Translations under genes and position numbers: made by a program
Shown here: piece after piece, positions 53,601 to 62,545 of the stretch
Layout: each line of letters begins with the position of its first letter
Position numbering within the stretch: position 1 is the stretch's first letter
Notes under the pieces: model-generated
What the model was told of the DNA's origin: nothing
Seen by the model: the letters and a program-made list of their open reading frames with translations, nothing else
Databases searched by the model: none
From: Branchipolynoe longqiensis
Taxonomy: Eukaryota > Annelida > Polychaeta > Phyllodocida > Polynoidae
Length of the DNA stretch: 64,000 nt
Reading direction: 5' to 3'
Assembly: GCA_030323885.1 (NCBI GenBank)
Contig: CM059197.1
Span: 36,740,556-36,804,555 of the forward strand

Positions 53601-56600
53601 AGAGATATTTAACTTTTTATGTATGAACATTCATTAGATTGCTCACGGCCATTGACAATGCAATGATTTTGCCGGTACGCGCAGTGCAACACGTCGATTT
53701 TATTCAAAATTAATAGAAATGCAGAGCCCTAACCATATAAATTTAATATAATCTCTTCTTTGAATATGTTTTCTATATGTCTTCCAATCGTTTTGTGCCT
53801 AGGTGGTGTGGTTTTAGAGATATTTCACCTTTTCTCTATGAAGATTCCTCATAGCCATTGAGTTTGCAGTGTGACCGGGTGTTGTCCTGCAGCCAAGCAG
53901 CGCGCGCACTGACCTAAATACATGTGCTGACATCATATGAAATTGGTCAATAGGAATACGGTCACGTACGCGTAGACACTGCTAAAGATACGTGAGGAAC
54001 GACTGCGCATGCGCACATACGCCTATGTCTATGTGGTGTGGGAGGTTAAAAATCCCTTGGGTCGGTATAATCTTAGGCTCGGGCTTTCTATCGACCAGCA
54101 GTGGAATGAGGAAGACCAGTCATCTATGACTGAAATTTCCCCTGCTTAAACAACTAATGGACCAAAAAAAACTTCGAGGATACGAATAGTCACGTACGCG
54201 TAGACACTGCTAAAGATACGTGAGGAACGATGGCGCATGCGCGCGTACATCCCCTAGACTTCGAGTCCACAAATACGGACGCGTACGCGTAGCCACTGCC
54301 TTCCATCAACTCTGTGCTGATATAAATAGTCATTGGATACTGGTACCAGGAATTCCACTTTCTGTTCCATACTAAAGCAATTTTCGCCTGTATTTAGACC
54401 ACGTTGTCATTCACTCATACTGCATGTATAGGGTGAATCTTTTATTTAGTATTAGCAGTCCTGTCACAGAGACAGTGCTGCAGGAGTAACTAGCTATTCA
54501 GGTACTCACCGACACTGCCCATGAACCAGCCGCCTCCGTGGTAGAAGATTACTGCAGGCCCGTGAACCTGTCTGCGGTCCGGCATGTACACCCGAACACT
54601 CACACCGTCAAAGGTTGTGTCCACGACCTGGCAATGACGACGTCAGCAGCAGTTAAAATGAGTGGCTTCCTAAATTTGTGTGTAATAATATTAATTAAAT
54701 ACACACACTCGTTAAAATTTTCACTTAAAAAAAAAAAGTGACGATGGTTTTGAGTTTCTGTAATTTTCTGAGATAAATATTTAGGTTGATCTTTATAATG
54801 TACCTTACTTTATAGTTTGAAATAACTTTTATTTTAAATGGATAACTTTTGAGATATTTGAAGTGTAACCACACCAAAACTCTGACACCACAGACTTCTG
54901 CAGTTGTTTTTTTTGTTCAAGTGTTTTTATTTCTCTGAATAACATGTCAGTGCTGATGCACTGGTTTTCCAGTCCTAATGACAATTGCCTCTACACAGTA
55001 AACAAATCTACAACAATATATAGATAGACAATTACAGGGAAATAAGCAAAACATTGGTACATGAATGATAGGTAAAGAACAAGATAAGAGAAAAAAGAAA
55101 CATATACGGGGAGGTAACTATGTTAGACTAGTATGGTAAGCGTTAGTAGGGGGTGGGGCATAACTGATTATCTTTCTAGTAGTAACATACTCGTTGAAAG
55201 GGTGATGGTGGGATGGATGTTGGGCCCTTGTGATTGAACTGCTGTTCATGGTAATCTCAGGTGGGGCCTATTGAGTTAGTAAGTAGATTAATATTGATTA
55301 ATCATGTACGTCAGTAGGATCCAACTAGAATCATTTCCAGGCTCATCTCGTTGTAGATTGGCTTTTTGGTCTAGTTGGCCGCTACTGGTTGAGTTTACAG
55401 TGTATGTTTGTTTTCGGGGGGGGCGGGGGGTGAAGAGCGGGGGGGAAAGGGAAAGGAATGTTAACACCGACCCCAGTGTGGCATTGATCTGCTTTGGCCT
55501 AGGCTGGTTGATTTAAATATGCATGGAGGTTTATCTTGAAAGTTTTATAACAATCACTGTTCCTGACACGTGCCGGTAGTCATTACAATCAATGAAGGGC
55601 AGTATTGTGGTTTTGTACAAATTCTATCTGTAACAGATTCTATTAAATTAAGTATTATTCCCTTCTATGTGGTGGAAAATGGTTAATATGTGCACCAGGA
55701 TCTAAGTTTGATAAGGTAGAATAAAATCTAGATAAAAGTTTTTGATTTTGAAAATTTGATGCTTTCACCGGACTATACAACTTTAATGAATGGGGTACCC
55801 CAATTATGGGGTGCTCTAATTGAGAACTAAGAACTAATCTGACAGAGGGCGATCTGACGCAATTCGGGTCATGGTGTATTTGCATTTTAGTTTTAGGTTG
55901 CTATATTTTTGTTACATTCGTTGATTAAGCAGAGGAAATTTCAATTACAGACAATTAGTTTTCCCCATTCCACTGCTCCTGACCCTATCCTACCAACATC
56001 ACTGATTTCACTCGACCGGGGTTCAAAGCCAGGATTTGAATCTTACCACCTGCCACACGAGAAGCAGGTGCTTAGAATCACAGCCTTGCTCTATGCCTGT
56101 GAATCATGGATAAAATACCGTCATCACACTGAGCCACTAAACCATTTCCACCTAGGCTGTATCAGGAAAATAATGAATATCTGGAAGCAGAATAACATCC
56201 CAGACACTAAAGTCTTAGCGAGAGTAAAAATAGTCAACATTGACTGCATGGCCATGAGGGCACAACTCAGGTGGGCTGGCCATGTAGTCCGCATGGATGA
56301 GGATATAATACAAAAAGTGTCTTCTACGGTGAACTTGTAAAAGGAAACAGAAATCAAAGTGGTCAGCAGAAAAGGTTCAAGGACTGCCCTAAATACAACC
56401 TGAAGAAATGTAATCTCAACACTGAAACCTGGGGAACAGTGGCCAAGGACAGGAGTTCATAGTGTGCTTCTATTCATGAAGGCACAGCACAGTTTGAAAC
56501 TGATCATAGATCTATATCTCAAGCTAAACAAAAGTGTCAGCAGAGGATAGATCGTCTCCTTCACCCACCAGATGCTCTGACTGCAGCTACCAACACGTAA

Positions 56601-58982
56601 AATATTCTGATAATCGGCAGAGGGGGGAAATGGAAATCCTATATTATTATTCTGTGTGGCCGGCCAAGAGTGTGTGTATATGTATGTTGTATATATATAT
56701 ATATGGTTTGGCACATGCTTGAGGGCAGGTAATTATAGAATTAGGGATGATTGGCAGGTCTGGGTGAGTGCACTCAGGGCCTGGCTCTCTGCTGAGGTAG
56801 GGGTCAATGCACACAGGGGTCAAGGTTGGTGGTGCCCACAGGTCAACCAGCTCTGGTGGTGGGCAGACCACTGGTGGTCGTTGTAACCAGAAATGCTGAG
56901 TCCCTATTGGAGGAACTGGGAATGCTGCTTCCCTATTGGTTTAGTGAATGGCATGATCCTATACCAAGAATCCATGTACTATATATAATAAACCAGAGGG
57001 CTTGGACTCTCTCTTACACTCTTACTTTTGCTTTACTTTCTATCTTTCTCTCCGTCTGTATTGTTTTTCACTTTAGCCTACCTACATAGCCACAGACTCG
57101 AACACCGACCCTACAACATGTCCAATGTGCCATTGCACATTCTGAGCACAAATTGGACTCATTGGTTATCAACGAGTTCACAACAAATGATGAGTTGTTG
57201 TCATCATCTCCATTAATGGACAACCAAGAAGGCATGGCATGGTGGAAATAGATACATAGGTAGCAGGCCTAGAGTGTGGCGCCATCTAACGAGTTCAGCT
57301 AGTGCCAGTACACAGTATAACACTGAGAGCCAAATTGTGCATCAACCAACAATTACTTCTGCGCTATTTTTCTATTGTTTGCAATGTGGAATTCATTATT
57401 AATCATTAGTGTGTGCATATTTTAAATTGGAGAACATTCAGTGTGAACGCAAAGACTAGACGGGATGGCCGAATGAATTGAGTGCCTGCCTCCCGTTCTG
57501 GTAGGTCGTGGGATTTAAACCAACAGGTTCAAACCCTGGCTGAGTCAAAGCAATGACTTAAAATCACTACCTCGACATTACGGGGATAGGGCAAGGATCA
57601 GTGGAATAAGGAAGACCAATTGTTTGCGATTGAAATTTCCCCTGCTTAATTAACTAATGAACCCAAAACAAAACACCCAACAAAAACAAACTAAAAAAAA
57701 CTAACTGAAATAGTTATGACTTGTTAAATGTTGATACTGGTGGTTTCCAAGTGTTGAATATAATACTTATTAGACCATCAGAGTGCTTATAACTTATAGG
57801 ATGAGTGGTTGCTGCCCTTACCTGTAAACCGGCATAATTCTTCGGTGGGATTAAGCTTAATGAGTCGACAATGAACCGTGTTGTGTTGAATCGGTTCGCC
57901 AGTCCAATCTTTTCGGAGAAGTAGGACTGCAATATACAGTTGGACTAATCCAGTTACCGCCAGTTTGCATTCATACTTTTATACATTTTCGACTCAACCA
58001 TCTCCTGATGTTCATTGACTAACAGATGGTGCACTCTCTCGTTTCTACAAACATTAAAGTTGCAAAGTCGGATAGTTTTCAGTTTCTGAGATAAATATAT
58101 TAGATTGATCGATATAACCTACCTTATTTTAGTTTGAAGTAACTTTTGTTTTAAATGGTTAACTTTTGAGATATTTGAAGTGCAAAAGTGCTAAATTAAT
58201 TTGGGCAAACATGGCAAAACTCTGACACCATAGGCTTCTGCAGTAACATACTCTATTAATTGCCTCAATATTCCCCTCTATGTGGCAACAGATGTTCAAT
58301 AAGTGAACCAGTATCTAAGTTTGATATGTAGAATAAAATCTAGATACTTGTTTGGGGTTTGAAAATTTGATGTTTTCATCGAACTGTGCAGCCTTAAGTA
58401 CTCATAGTACCCATCTCATAATTTAAATCATACTATCTTCTATGTATATCAATACATTCTTCGCAATAGATGTTCTGAAACCATTACTATAATTATAGTC
58501 AATTAAGCCAATTCAATTAAGCCATCTCTAGAAGTAGAACTGGTTAAGTAATAAATAAAGTACAGTTAAACCTTTCTAATCGACCACCTCCACAGATCGA
58601 CCACTTACCTATGTCGATTGCTTTATTTGGGTCCCAAACGATCACCCATAAAATACCATTGCAACAATAACAAATTTTAAAACTCCCTAAACCGACCACC
58701 TCCCTAAATGGACCATTTAAAGTCGGCCCCATGTTCGGCCGATTTAGAGAGGTTTTACTAAACACATAGGAAAGAAAGCCACTCACAACATGTCCGATGG
58801 TCCGTAGCAACGCCATCACTTGCCGCGCCTTCCAGGGCTCAGTCACCCCCGGAGGTATGGGCACGTACACATAATAGGTCACCATGGCAACCAGCACAGC
58901 AACGGTGACTGCCCAGCGGCGGCCTCTGTTCCAGGAGCCATGTTGTCGGTGAGCCCTGCACTGGACGACCGATACCGGGTCA
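43978..58982 (-). CDS. Arylacetamide deacetylase / neutral cholesterol ester hydrolase-like lipase, six exons
   Basis: Exons 58982-58787, 57926-57822, 54627-54510, 45906-45843, 45325-45204 and 44672-43978 join in consistent phase (0, 0, 1, 2, 1) to give about 430 residues, the size of AADAC/NCEH1 proteins. Features in order: a hydrophobic N-terminal signal anchor (AVTVAVLVAMVTYYVYVPIP) followed by EPWK as in NCEH1, the oxyanion motif HGGGW, the nucleophile GDSAGGN, catalytic Asp in DVLRDEG and His in YHGML. The family are ER membrane serine hydrolases that deacetylate or hydrolyse lipid esters with the catalytic domain in the lumen; the substrate here is unknown. The true start codon is uncertain. 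Introns carry MITEs, SINEs and the 49.5-54.4 kb composite. Confidence 0.9.
45204..45325 (-). CDS. Lipase exon 5
   Basis: 122 nt between a TTTGCAG acceptor and a GTGGGT donor. It reads YRLCPENPYPAPLEDCLRAT then RYFMDNALKYGVDSARVAIA and leaves G. YRL-PE--PAPLED is the conserved alpha/beta-hydrolase segment just before the nucleophile elbow. Confidence 0.92.
45605..45815 (-). mobile_element. SINE-4, 3' part (gastropod-type repeat)
   Basis: TTTTATTTAACGACACCTCT, AGAGCACATTAA, CATCGGCTATTGG, GGAAACCTGCTACC and TTTTATATGCAGTTTCCCAC, AGACAAGATAGCAC follow the order of a SINE I recall as common in gastropod genomes. That identification is from memory. It ends just before lipase exon 4. Confidence 0.6.
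45843..45906 (-). CDS. Lipase exon 4 (64 nt)
   Basis: Between GTTGTCCAG and GTGAGT. AA completes Glu with the G of exon 3, then SHDHITTALAQKLQAVIVSV and GA, completed by A of exon 5 as Glu. This is the helix and strand between HGGGW and YRL in the family. The overlapping 134-codon frame on the same strand is a different frame and not real. Confidence 0.88.
46712..46995 (+). mobile_element. LINE 3' end, second copy
   Basis: Same segment as 11255-11585, with ITRNLKLRDIKTDSWTSLSQ, then QRGKWRAAVK and stop, and an (ATG)n tail. It lacks about 35 bases present in the first copy at the CATGAAAT junction. Confidence 0.75.
47552..48135 (+). mobile_element. Solo LTR, copy 2 (584 bp)
   Basis: TGTAAAATATTCTGATAAAA to GAGGACTTTACA, flanked by ACCG/ACTG (4 bp, one change). 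It carries CACTATATAATAATAAACC and a longer C tract (CCCTCCCCCC) than copy 1. Confidence 0.82.
48245..48426. mobile_element. MITE-1, full copy (TA target)
   Basis: CAGTAAAAACCTCTCTAAAT at the left and GTTAGAGAGGTTTTACTG at the right, with TA outside each. 182 bp. The best-preserved ends of the family. Confidence 0.92.
48430..49525. other. No gene recognised
   Basis: Intron 3 sequence. 48660-48950 is a CA/AC-rich region without repeats I can name. The 130-codon minus frame at 48955-49347 has no family features. Confidence 0.5.
49534..50345 (+). mobile_element. Monomer-bearing element, copy A
   Basis: Left end CAATACACGATAACACGGTT, TGGCCTTATATGGGC; right end GATGGCCGCCAAACCGTGTT, TAGATGTAT; these pair as imperfect terminal inverted repeats (ACACGGTTTGGC core). 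Between them are about three tandem units of ~200 bp. Each has TTTGCCGTACGCGCAGTGCA, AATAGAAATCCAGAACCCTA, TTTAATATAATCTATTCGTT, GTTTTCTATATGTGTACC, GGTGTGGTTTTAGAGATATT and TTTCTGTATGAAGATTGCTC. Confidence 0.85.
50549..51664 (+). mobile_element. Outer element carrying monomer-bearing element copy B
   Basis: Outer ends CTATAGAGGGAGTGCACGTG, ACGTCA and TGACGTCATTACACCCCCTC, TATATAG are imperfect inverses. Inside, 50589-51390 repeats the copy A layout: ACACGGTTTGGCC left end, three ~205-bp monomers, GCCGCCAAACCGTGTTTAGG right end. Flanks match the uninterrupted repeat at 40470-40600 (GATCAGTCAGTACAGAC), so the outer unit inserted there. Confidence 0.75.
52211..54300. mobile_element. Composite insert with CTACGCGTACGCG-type inverted ends
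   Basis: The left end GTCTACACGTACGCGCCCGT, ATTCGTAGCC pairs with the right end GGACTCGAAGTCTA...AATACGGACGCGTACGCG. The interior holds about four to five ~200-bp monomers (52540, 52740, 53258, 53447, 53670), a CCGG-flanked element, a second pair of short end copies (53960-54015, 54180-54240: CACGTACGCGTAGACACTGC) and a SINE-2/SINE-3 tail piece at 54030-54165. Confidence 0.75.
52755..53257. mobile_element. CCGG-flanked element with 43-bp perfect TIRs
   Basis: TGTCATGGTATACAACCCCT to CCCTGTCGTG at 52755-52797 is exactly inverted at the right end (AGGGGTTGTATACCATGACA). CCGG stands at 52751-52754 and 53258-53261, inside the monomer word TTTGCCGGTACGCG. The interior includes a monomer in reverse orientation (CTTCATACAGAAAAAGTGAA). 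A TGT start with a 4-bp CCGG target recalls Ginger-type DNA transposons, from memory only. Confidence 0.88.
54510..54627 (-). CDS. Lipase exon 3 (HGGGW)
   Basis: 118 nt from an ATTGCCAG acceptor (phase 0) to a GTGAGT donor. It reads VVDTTFDGVSVRVYMPDRRQ then VHGPAVIFYHGGGWFMGSV plus G. HGGGW supplies the oxyanion hole of this hydrolase family. Confidence 0.93.
54735..55795 (+). mobile_element. TTAA-MITE split by a GCACTGG-type repeat
   Basis: Left half GATGGTTTTGAGTTTCTG to CACAGACTTCTGCAG; right half TAACAGATTCTATTAAATTA to CACCGGACTATACAACTTTA. Between them 54905-55622 carries the TTATTTCTCTGAATAA / GCACTGGTTTTCCAG repeat seen at 2641 and 21407, and a G tract near 55416. Confidence 0.8.
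56064..57225 (+). pseudogene. LINE ORF2 C-terminus, split by solo LTR copy 3
   Basis: Plus-strand LLYACESWIKYRHHTEPLNH, FHLGCIRKIMNIW, AQLRWAGHVVRMDEDI, then after a shift YGELVKGNRNQSGQQKRFKD, follow the RT thumb and downstream ORF2 of non-LTR elements. HPPDALTAATN and DCSYQH run into the LTR at 56596 and resume after 57114 with VQCAIAHSEHKL in the TGTCCAATGTGCCATTGCAC stretch. Stops and a frameshift make it non-functional. Confidence 0.8.
56596..57114 (+). mobile_element. Solo LTR, copy 3 (519 bp, diverged)
   Basis: CGTAAAATATTCTGATAATC start (TG changed to CG), TACTATATATAATAAACC as TATA and AATAAA region, TCTGTATTGTTTTTCACTTT, CGACCCTAC end. AACA at 56592-56595 and 57115-57118 is the 4-bp target duplication inside the LINE. 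Confidence 0.82.
57455..57690 (+). mobile_element. SINE-3 (SINE-1 head, different tail)
   Basis: Head GACGGGATGGCCGAATGAAT and GGTTCAAACCCTGG as in SINE-1, then after GGGATAGGGCAAGGA it changes to TCAGTGGAATAAGGAAGACC, AATTGTTTGCGATTGAAATT, CCTGCTTAATTAACTAATG and an A-rich end. Tail pieces recur at 17270, 31670, 32165, 42720, 44745, 54110 and 55925. Confidence 0.85.
57822..57926 (-). CDS. Lipase exon 2
   Basis: 105 nt, phase 0 on both sides, between a TATATTGCAG acceptor and GTAAGG donor. It reads SYFSEKIGLANRFNTTRFIV, DSLSLIPPKNYAGLQ, the helical spacer between the membrane anchor and the catalytic domain. Confidence 0.88.
58050..58395 (+). mobile_element. TTAA-MITE copy in lipase intron 1
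   Basis: TTAA then AGTTGCAAAGTCGGATAG at the left; TTTCATCGAACTGTGCAGCC then TTAA at the right, with all body blocks in order. Close to the reference copy. Confidence 0.92.
58563..58758. mobile_element. MITE-1, full copy in lipase intron 1
   Basis: CAGTTAAACCTTTCTAATCG at the left and GCCGATTTAGAGAGGTTTTAC at the right, flanked by TA. It ends 29 bases before the exon 1 splice donor. Confidence 0.9.
58787..58982 (-). CDS. Lipase exon 1 as seen (signal anchor)
   Basis: The open frame reads HGSWNRGRRWAVTVAVLVAM, VTYYVYVPIPPGVTEPWKAR, QVMALLRTIGHV, then a GTGAGT donor at phase 0. The basic cluster before the hydrophobic stretch fits a type II anchor. The only in-frame ATG (58885-58883) lies within the hydrophobic segment and would cut the anchor. 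The frame is closed upstream by TAA at 59029-59027, and CTATTACAG just above 58982 could be an acceptor. So either an upstream first exon exists beyond this point or the start is unusual. The upstream side is repeat sequence shared with 31905-31950. Confidence 0.78.
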
Positions 58983-59032
58983 CTGTAATAGCGAAATAGC
59001 GAATGGTAGACAGGAAGTGTGAACACTTATTT

Positions 59033-60050
59033 GTCTCTCATTTTTGCTTGAGTGCAAGTAAATATGCAACACAAGGAATAATTAGTAGCATGTGGTGAAT
59101 AAGGGGTCAAATTTCCCTGGATCATCAGCCCATGTTTTCTAATCTGTTCTTGAATGAATTTATTGACTCGGCACCAATAACATTTTGTGGGAGACTTTTC
59201 CATATATTTATGATCCTGTTTGAGAAACTGTGTTGCCGTAACTTTGAAATGGCTCTGGGTTTTACTAGTTTGAGAGTATGGCCACGACTGCCTTCTCTTT
59301 TATTCAAGGTGAAAAATTGGTTCATATCTATTTTATCAAAACCTTTCATAATTTTAAGTACTTCAATTATGTCACTTAATTATGTTCATTGTCGACTCAT
59401 TAAGCACATACAAACTGTAAGTAGAAAGCAACAAGTTAGAACTTCTATATTTTAAATTAAGATTTTAGAGTTATGATTGGTGACGGAAAAACAGGTTTGG
59501 TCTTGATGCTTAATATTAGGCATGTGATTGGGTGCAGGGAAAAAAACCTGAAATATTTGTTAGGTTATTGTGGGGACACAGCATCCCACTGAGTCACGAG
59601 AGGGATGCAAATAGTGTATTTCAGAGGTGTTTCGGCGGCCAGAAAAAAAACAGTATTCCGGTTAAAACCGGAGAAATCACATATATATTGACTGGACGCG
59701 GTGGTTGAATCGGCAGTGATAGAAATAAACAAAATGGTTCACTTGTTCATAGGACAAGCCTGGCGTGATTTTCACTTGTCCCTCTGAGTTTTCACTTGTC
59801 CACAGTACTTCCTTTATTATCTCAGTTAACCTCCACGGTTATGGACATAAAACTACACAAATAAACCAAAACAACAAAACAAATGTAATAAATAACATAA
59901 GTTACATTTTAATGACTGCACTGTGTAAATACATGTTTTTCAGCCGAAAATGTTCACTTGTCCAATGGAAAAGCTCAAGCGATATTCTGCTTGTCCATGC
60001 TTACTCGCACTTGGCTCGAACAAGCAGACAAGCTCTTATTTCGAACACTG
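59033..60050. other. No gene recognised; repeat block at 59510-59680
   Basis: 59510-59680 (GGCATGTGATTGGGTGCAGG, GACACAGCATCCCACTGAG) is a copy of 20700-20900. Frames at 59125-59455 show weak LINE-like residues on the minus strand (HTLKLVKPRAISKLRQHSFS, NRIINIWKSLPQNVIGAESI), the kind of C-terminal motif seen in CR1/L2-type ORF2, so a LINE scrap is likely at 59125-59350. Confidence 0.55.
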
Positions 60051-60240
60051 ATTGGTAAGAGTGCAGGATTCCCATGCGGAAAGTAGGAAGTTTGAATTCC
60101 GGCTGAGTCAAACCAGTGACATACAAAATTGATCATTGTCGCTCACTAGCCTGGTCCTCAGCATTACTAGGATAGGACAACAGCTGGTTAGCTTTCAGTA
60201 TCAGGATAATGTGGCTGAGTGGGATATTGAGTCATGATGC
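60050..60240 (+). mobile_element. SINE-1, truncated copy
   Basis: Starts within the head (TTGGTAAGAGTGCAGGATTC, GAATTCCGGCTGAGTC) and stops at GAGTCATGATGCCGTC, losing the 3' third. It abuts the DIRS relic. Confidence 0.85.
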
Positions 60241-61375
60241 CGTCTTCCACCCAGCGTGTACCAGAATTCTCTTGACCGAGATTCCTAATTGTCTAATGGC
60301 CAGACAGGATGGCCGAATGAGTTAGAGCGTCCGCTCCCGTGCTGGTAGATCGTGGGTTCGAGTCCCGGTCGAGTCAAACCAATGACTTTAAAATTGATAC
60401 TTGTCGCTTCCTAGCCAGGCGCTCGGCATTATTAGGATAGCGCAAGGACTGGTGTGCTCAGTGTCAGGATAATGTGACTGAGTGGGATACCAGGTCATGG
60501 TGCCGGCGGCCTGGTTTCCCAGTGGGACAGCACTATAAAGTCACCATGAGTGCGCACTGTCACAAGTCGGTACCCATCCTGATATGACCTTAGATGTTGC
60601 TAGGACGTAAAACAACAACAAACAAACAACAAACTAATTGTCTTGCCTTGGACACCATGGCTCCATGTGTTGAGTGGGACACATAGCATCCAGTGTTGAC
60701 TCCTGCTTGTTTCAGCACCTTGATAGTCCACCTTGCGAGAGTGTCTCTCGAGATAGCTTTATGTGGTCGTATAAAGCTGATTAGTAGTTGTCTGGAATTT
60801 CTGAGTCCGCATGACTTGGATATATGGCCTAATGGCCGAAACTACGCATATCCGTTTATCCTCCGGAAAACTAGTAATGTGTACTGTAGACAGTGGGTCG
60901 CCTGTACGATTTGATTCAAGTAATGTCTGTAAATCAAATGTAGCTTCTTCCTTATCTATTTCTAGTCCACTAGTGAAAGTGACACAATGGTTTGGCCTCT
61001 GTGTCCTATAATTAGCAATAATAAGACTGCTAATTTAAATCCTAGGTCTTTCATTGATAAATGTTTGTTGCTAGGCCATGACTTGAATAGTTTGAATACT
61101 ATTGATACATTCCAAAATCTATTACATTTAGGTTTGGGTGGGTTTCTTTCGTACGCCGATCTAATGAACCAGTGTACTAACTGATATTTCCCAAAAGTTT
61201 GTCCATTTATTCTTGGTAGAATAATGGAAAGGGCACATCTCGCTGCGTTAATAGCACCGAATCCTAGTCCTTCATCTTCTAATATTCTTAGAAATCGTAA
61301 CACTTGAGCTATTGTAGGTTTTAACTGTTTGACTCCTTTGAGAAGGCAATGAAGGCCCCATTTCTATAAATAACT
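60241..61375 (-). pseudogene. DIRS-type tyrosine recombinase relic
   Basis: Minus-strand LLKGVKQLKPTIAQVLRFLR, ILEDEGLGFGAINAARCALS, LVHWFIRSAYERNPPKPKCN, LAVLLLLIIGHRGQTIVSLS, then after a stop PHKAISRDTLARWTIKVLKQ, AGVNTGCYVSHSTHGA and, beyond SINE-1, GISVKRILVHAGWK. These follow the DIRS1-like recombinase from N-terminus to the GW near the active-site tyrosine. The HxxR box has H in place of R (HSTHGA), the frame is shifted at about 60950 and the end is missing. Inactive. Confidence 0.85.
60295..60633 (+). mobile_element. SINE-1, full copy inside the recombinase relic
   Basis: Direct repeat CTAATTGTCT at 60285-60294 and 60634-60643. Head CCAGACAGGATGGCCGAATG, B box GGGTTCGAGTCCC, tail GACGTAAAACAACAACAAAC. 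It separates SKARQL from GISVKR of the recombinase. Confidence 0.95.
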
Positions 61376-61385
61376 TGTGTATAAT

Positions 61386-62545
61386 TTAACTGGTCTCTAC
61401 TTGTTTGAACAAGTATTGCAGTTGTCCACCGAACATCTTGCCCTTATCCAACGGCTTTCCCATAATCGGCTTTTGTGCTAGGAATAGAGTGTATTCCTTT
61501 CCATCATTGTACGTGATCTTTTTTGGACCGCGCCACCTCTTTCCCAGCGTCTGTGCAGACTGCTTTGAAGACGTTTTCGAACCATCTATAGGAGAGGAAG
61601 TTGCTGGTTGCTGTTAGTAACGCAATTCCTCCGTTCATATCGTCACAGAGTGCCGAGAACTTGTGTTGTGCCATCATCCTGTTGGCGATGGGTGCAATGG
61701 CTGTCAGAGCCGAGAGTACCCCCTTGTGGACAGTGTAGAGAGCCGTCCCAAACTTTTTCCTGTCCTCACTGAGTTTGACCTCAGGGTCCATCTCTTTGAT
61801 GGCAAATTCTGGAATTCCTTTAATTCCTGTGAATTTCTCAGCCATCTTGATATTGACCTCCCCTGGTTTGAAGGTGTTAAAGTGGCCTTGGATGGTCCTT
61901 CTCATGAGCGTCGTTATGAGTATTTTCTTACGCCTAACCACTTTTCCCGTTTCTTTCCCACACGATTTAGCGTATTTGCCGGAGTGCTTCGTGTCGGAGT
62001 CTGAACTTGTCGTCGATGAGTCAGACCACGAGTCCGAAGAGGAGGATTTGTGTTTCCTCCTCTTTTTAGACTTTTTCTTTGTCTTCTTCACGAGGGGCTT
62101 CTTTTTACGGGCTCTTGTGTACTCGTCTCCTTCTGACGAATCATTCTTCTTGTGTTTGCGCTTCCGTGCAGGCACAAACACCTCCTCGTCTGAGTCATCC
62201 TCAGTTGAGGCCGATCCTCCGAATCGTCCTCCCATTCCGACTCATCGTGTCTTGCAGTACCTTGCATCGCCTTTTCTTTGACGTACCTGTTCTGGATGGT
62301 AACATTTCCTCCATTTTCTGTTGCACTAGCCTGGCAACCTGTTTGTCTAGGTCCCTATCAGCAGGGCCGGGGCCAGATTCGTACCCCCCTGCCTCCTCAA
62401 AATCCCTTTGTTCTGGAGAGGACGACCTTTATACCCGCCTAGGCGGCGCGGCGTCTTCATCCACACTGAGTGTGTGAGTTGCCTCTGCCTTACTCCGCTT
62501 CGTAGCGATGGCTCGAGACTGTGAGGAAAAAGACAGATGATTCAT
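61386..62545 (-). pseudogene. DIRS-type gag-like ORF1 relic
   Basis: The reading begins MNHLSFSSQSRAIATKRSKA, meets TAA (62451 region), continues RDLDKQVARLVQQKMEEMLP, shifts, then a 243-codon frame with an acidic start (TEDDSDEEVFVPARKRKHKK), a Lys/Ser-rich block (KKKSKKRRKHKSSSSDSWSD) and a conserved-looking core (FTGIKGIPEFAIKEMDPEVK, NFLSYRWFENVFKAVCTDAG). It shifts again to reach ITYNDGKEYTLFLAQKPIMG and KMFGGQLQYLFKQVETS. Position and composition fit ORF1 of DIRS elements. No RT, RNase H or methyltransferase lies between it and the recombinase. Confidence 0.75.

Larger units (their letters stand above)
51955..54445. mobile_element. MITE-4 split by a ~2.1-kb composite insert
   Basis: Left part GATAAAAGATTCATCCCGTA to TTTTTGCATTCTCTCCC; right part TTCCATCAACTCTGTGC to GGGTGAATCTTTTATTT. 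Comparison with 42004-42405 shows that 52211-54300 is extra. It lies between lipase exons 3 and 4. Confidence 0.85.

Noticed and set aside
55909..56340. 143-codon plus-strand gene
   Set aside because: The first part is a SINE-3 tail and the second a LINE ORF2 C-terminus; the junction is chance.
61504..62235. Domesticated host gene encoding the 243-residue Lys/Ser-rich protein
   Set aside because: Stops and frameshifts on both sides, and its position next to a DIRS-type recombinase, make it an ORF1 relic and not a host gene.
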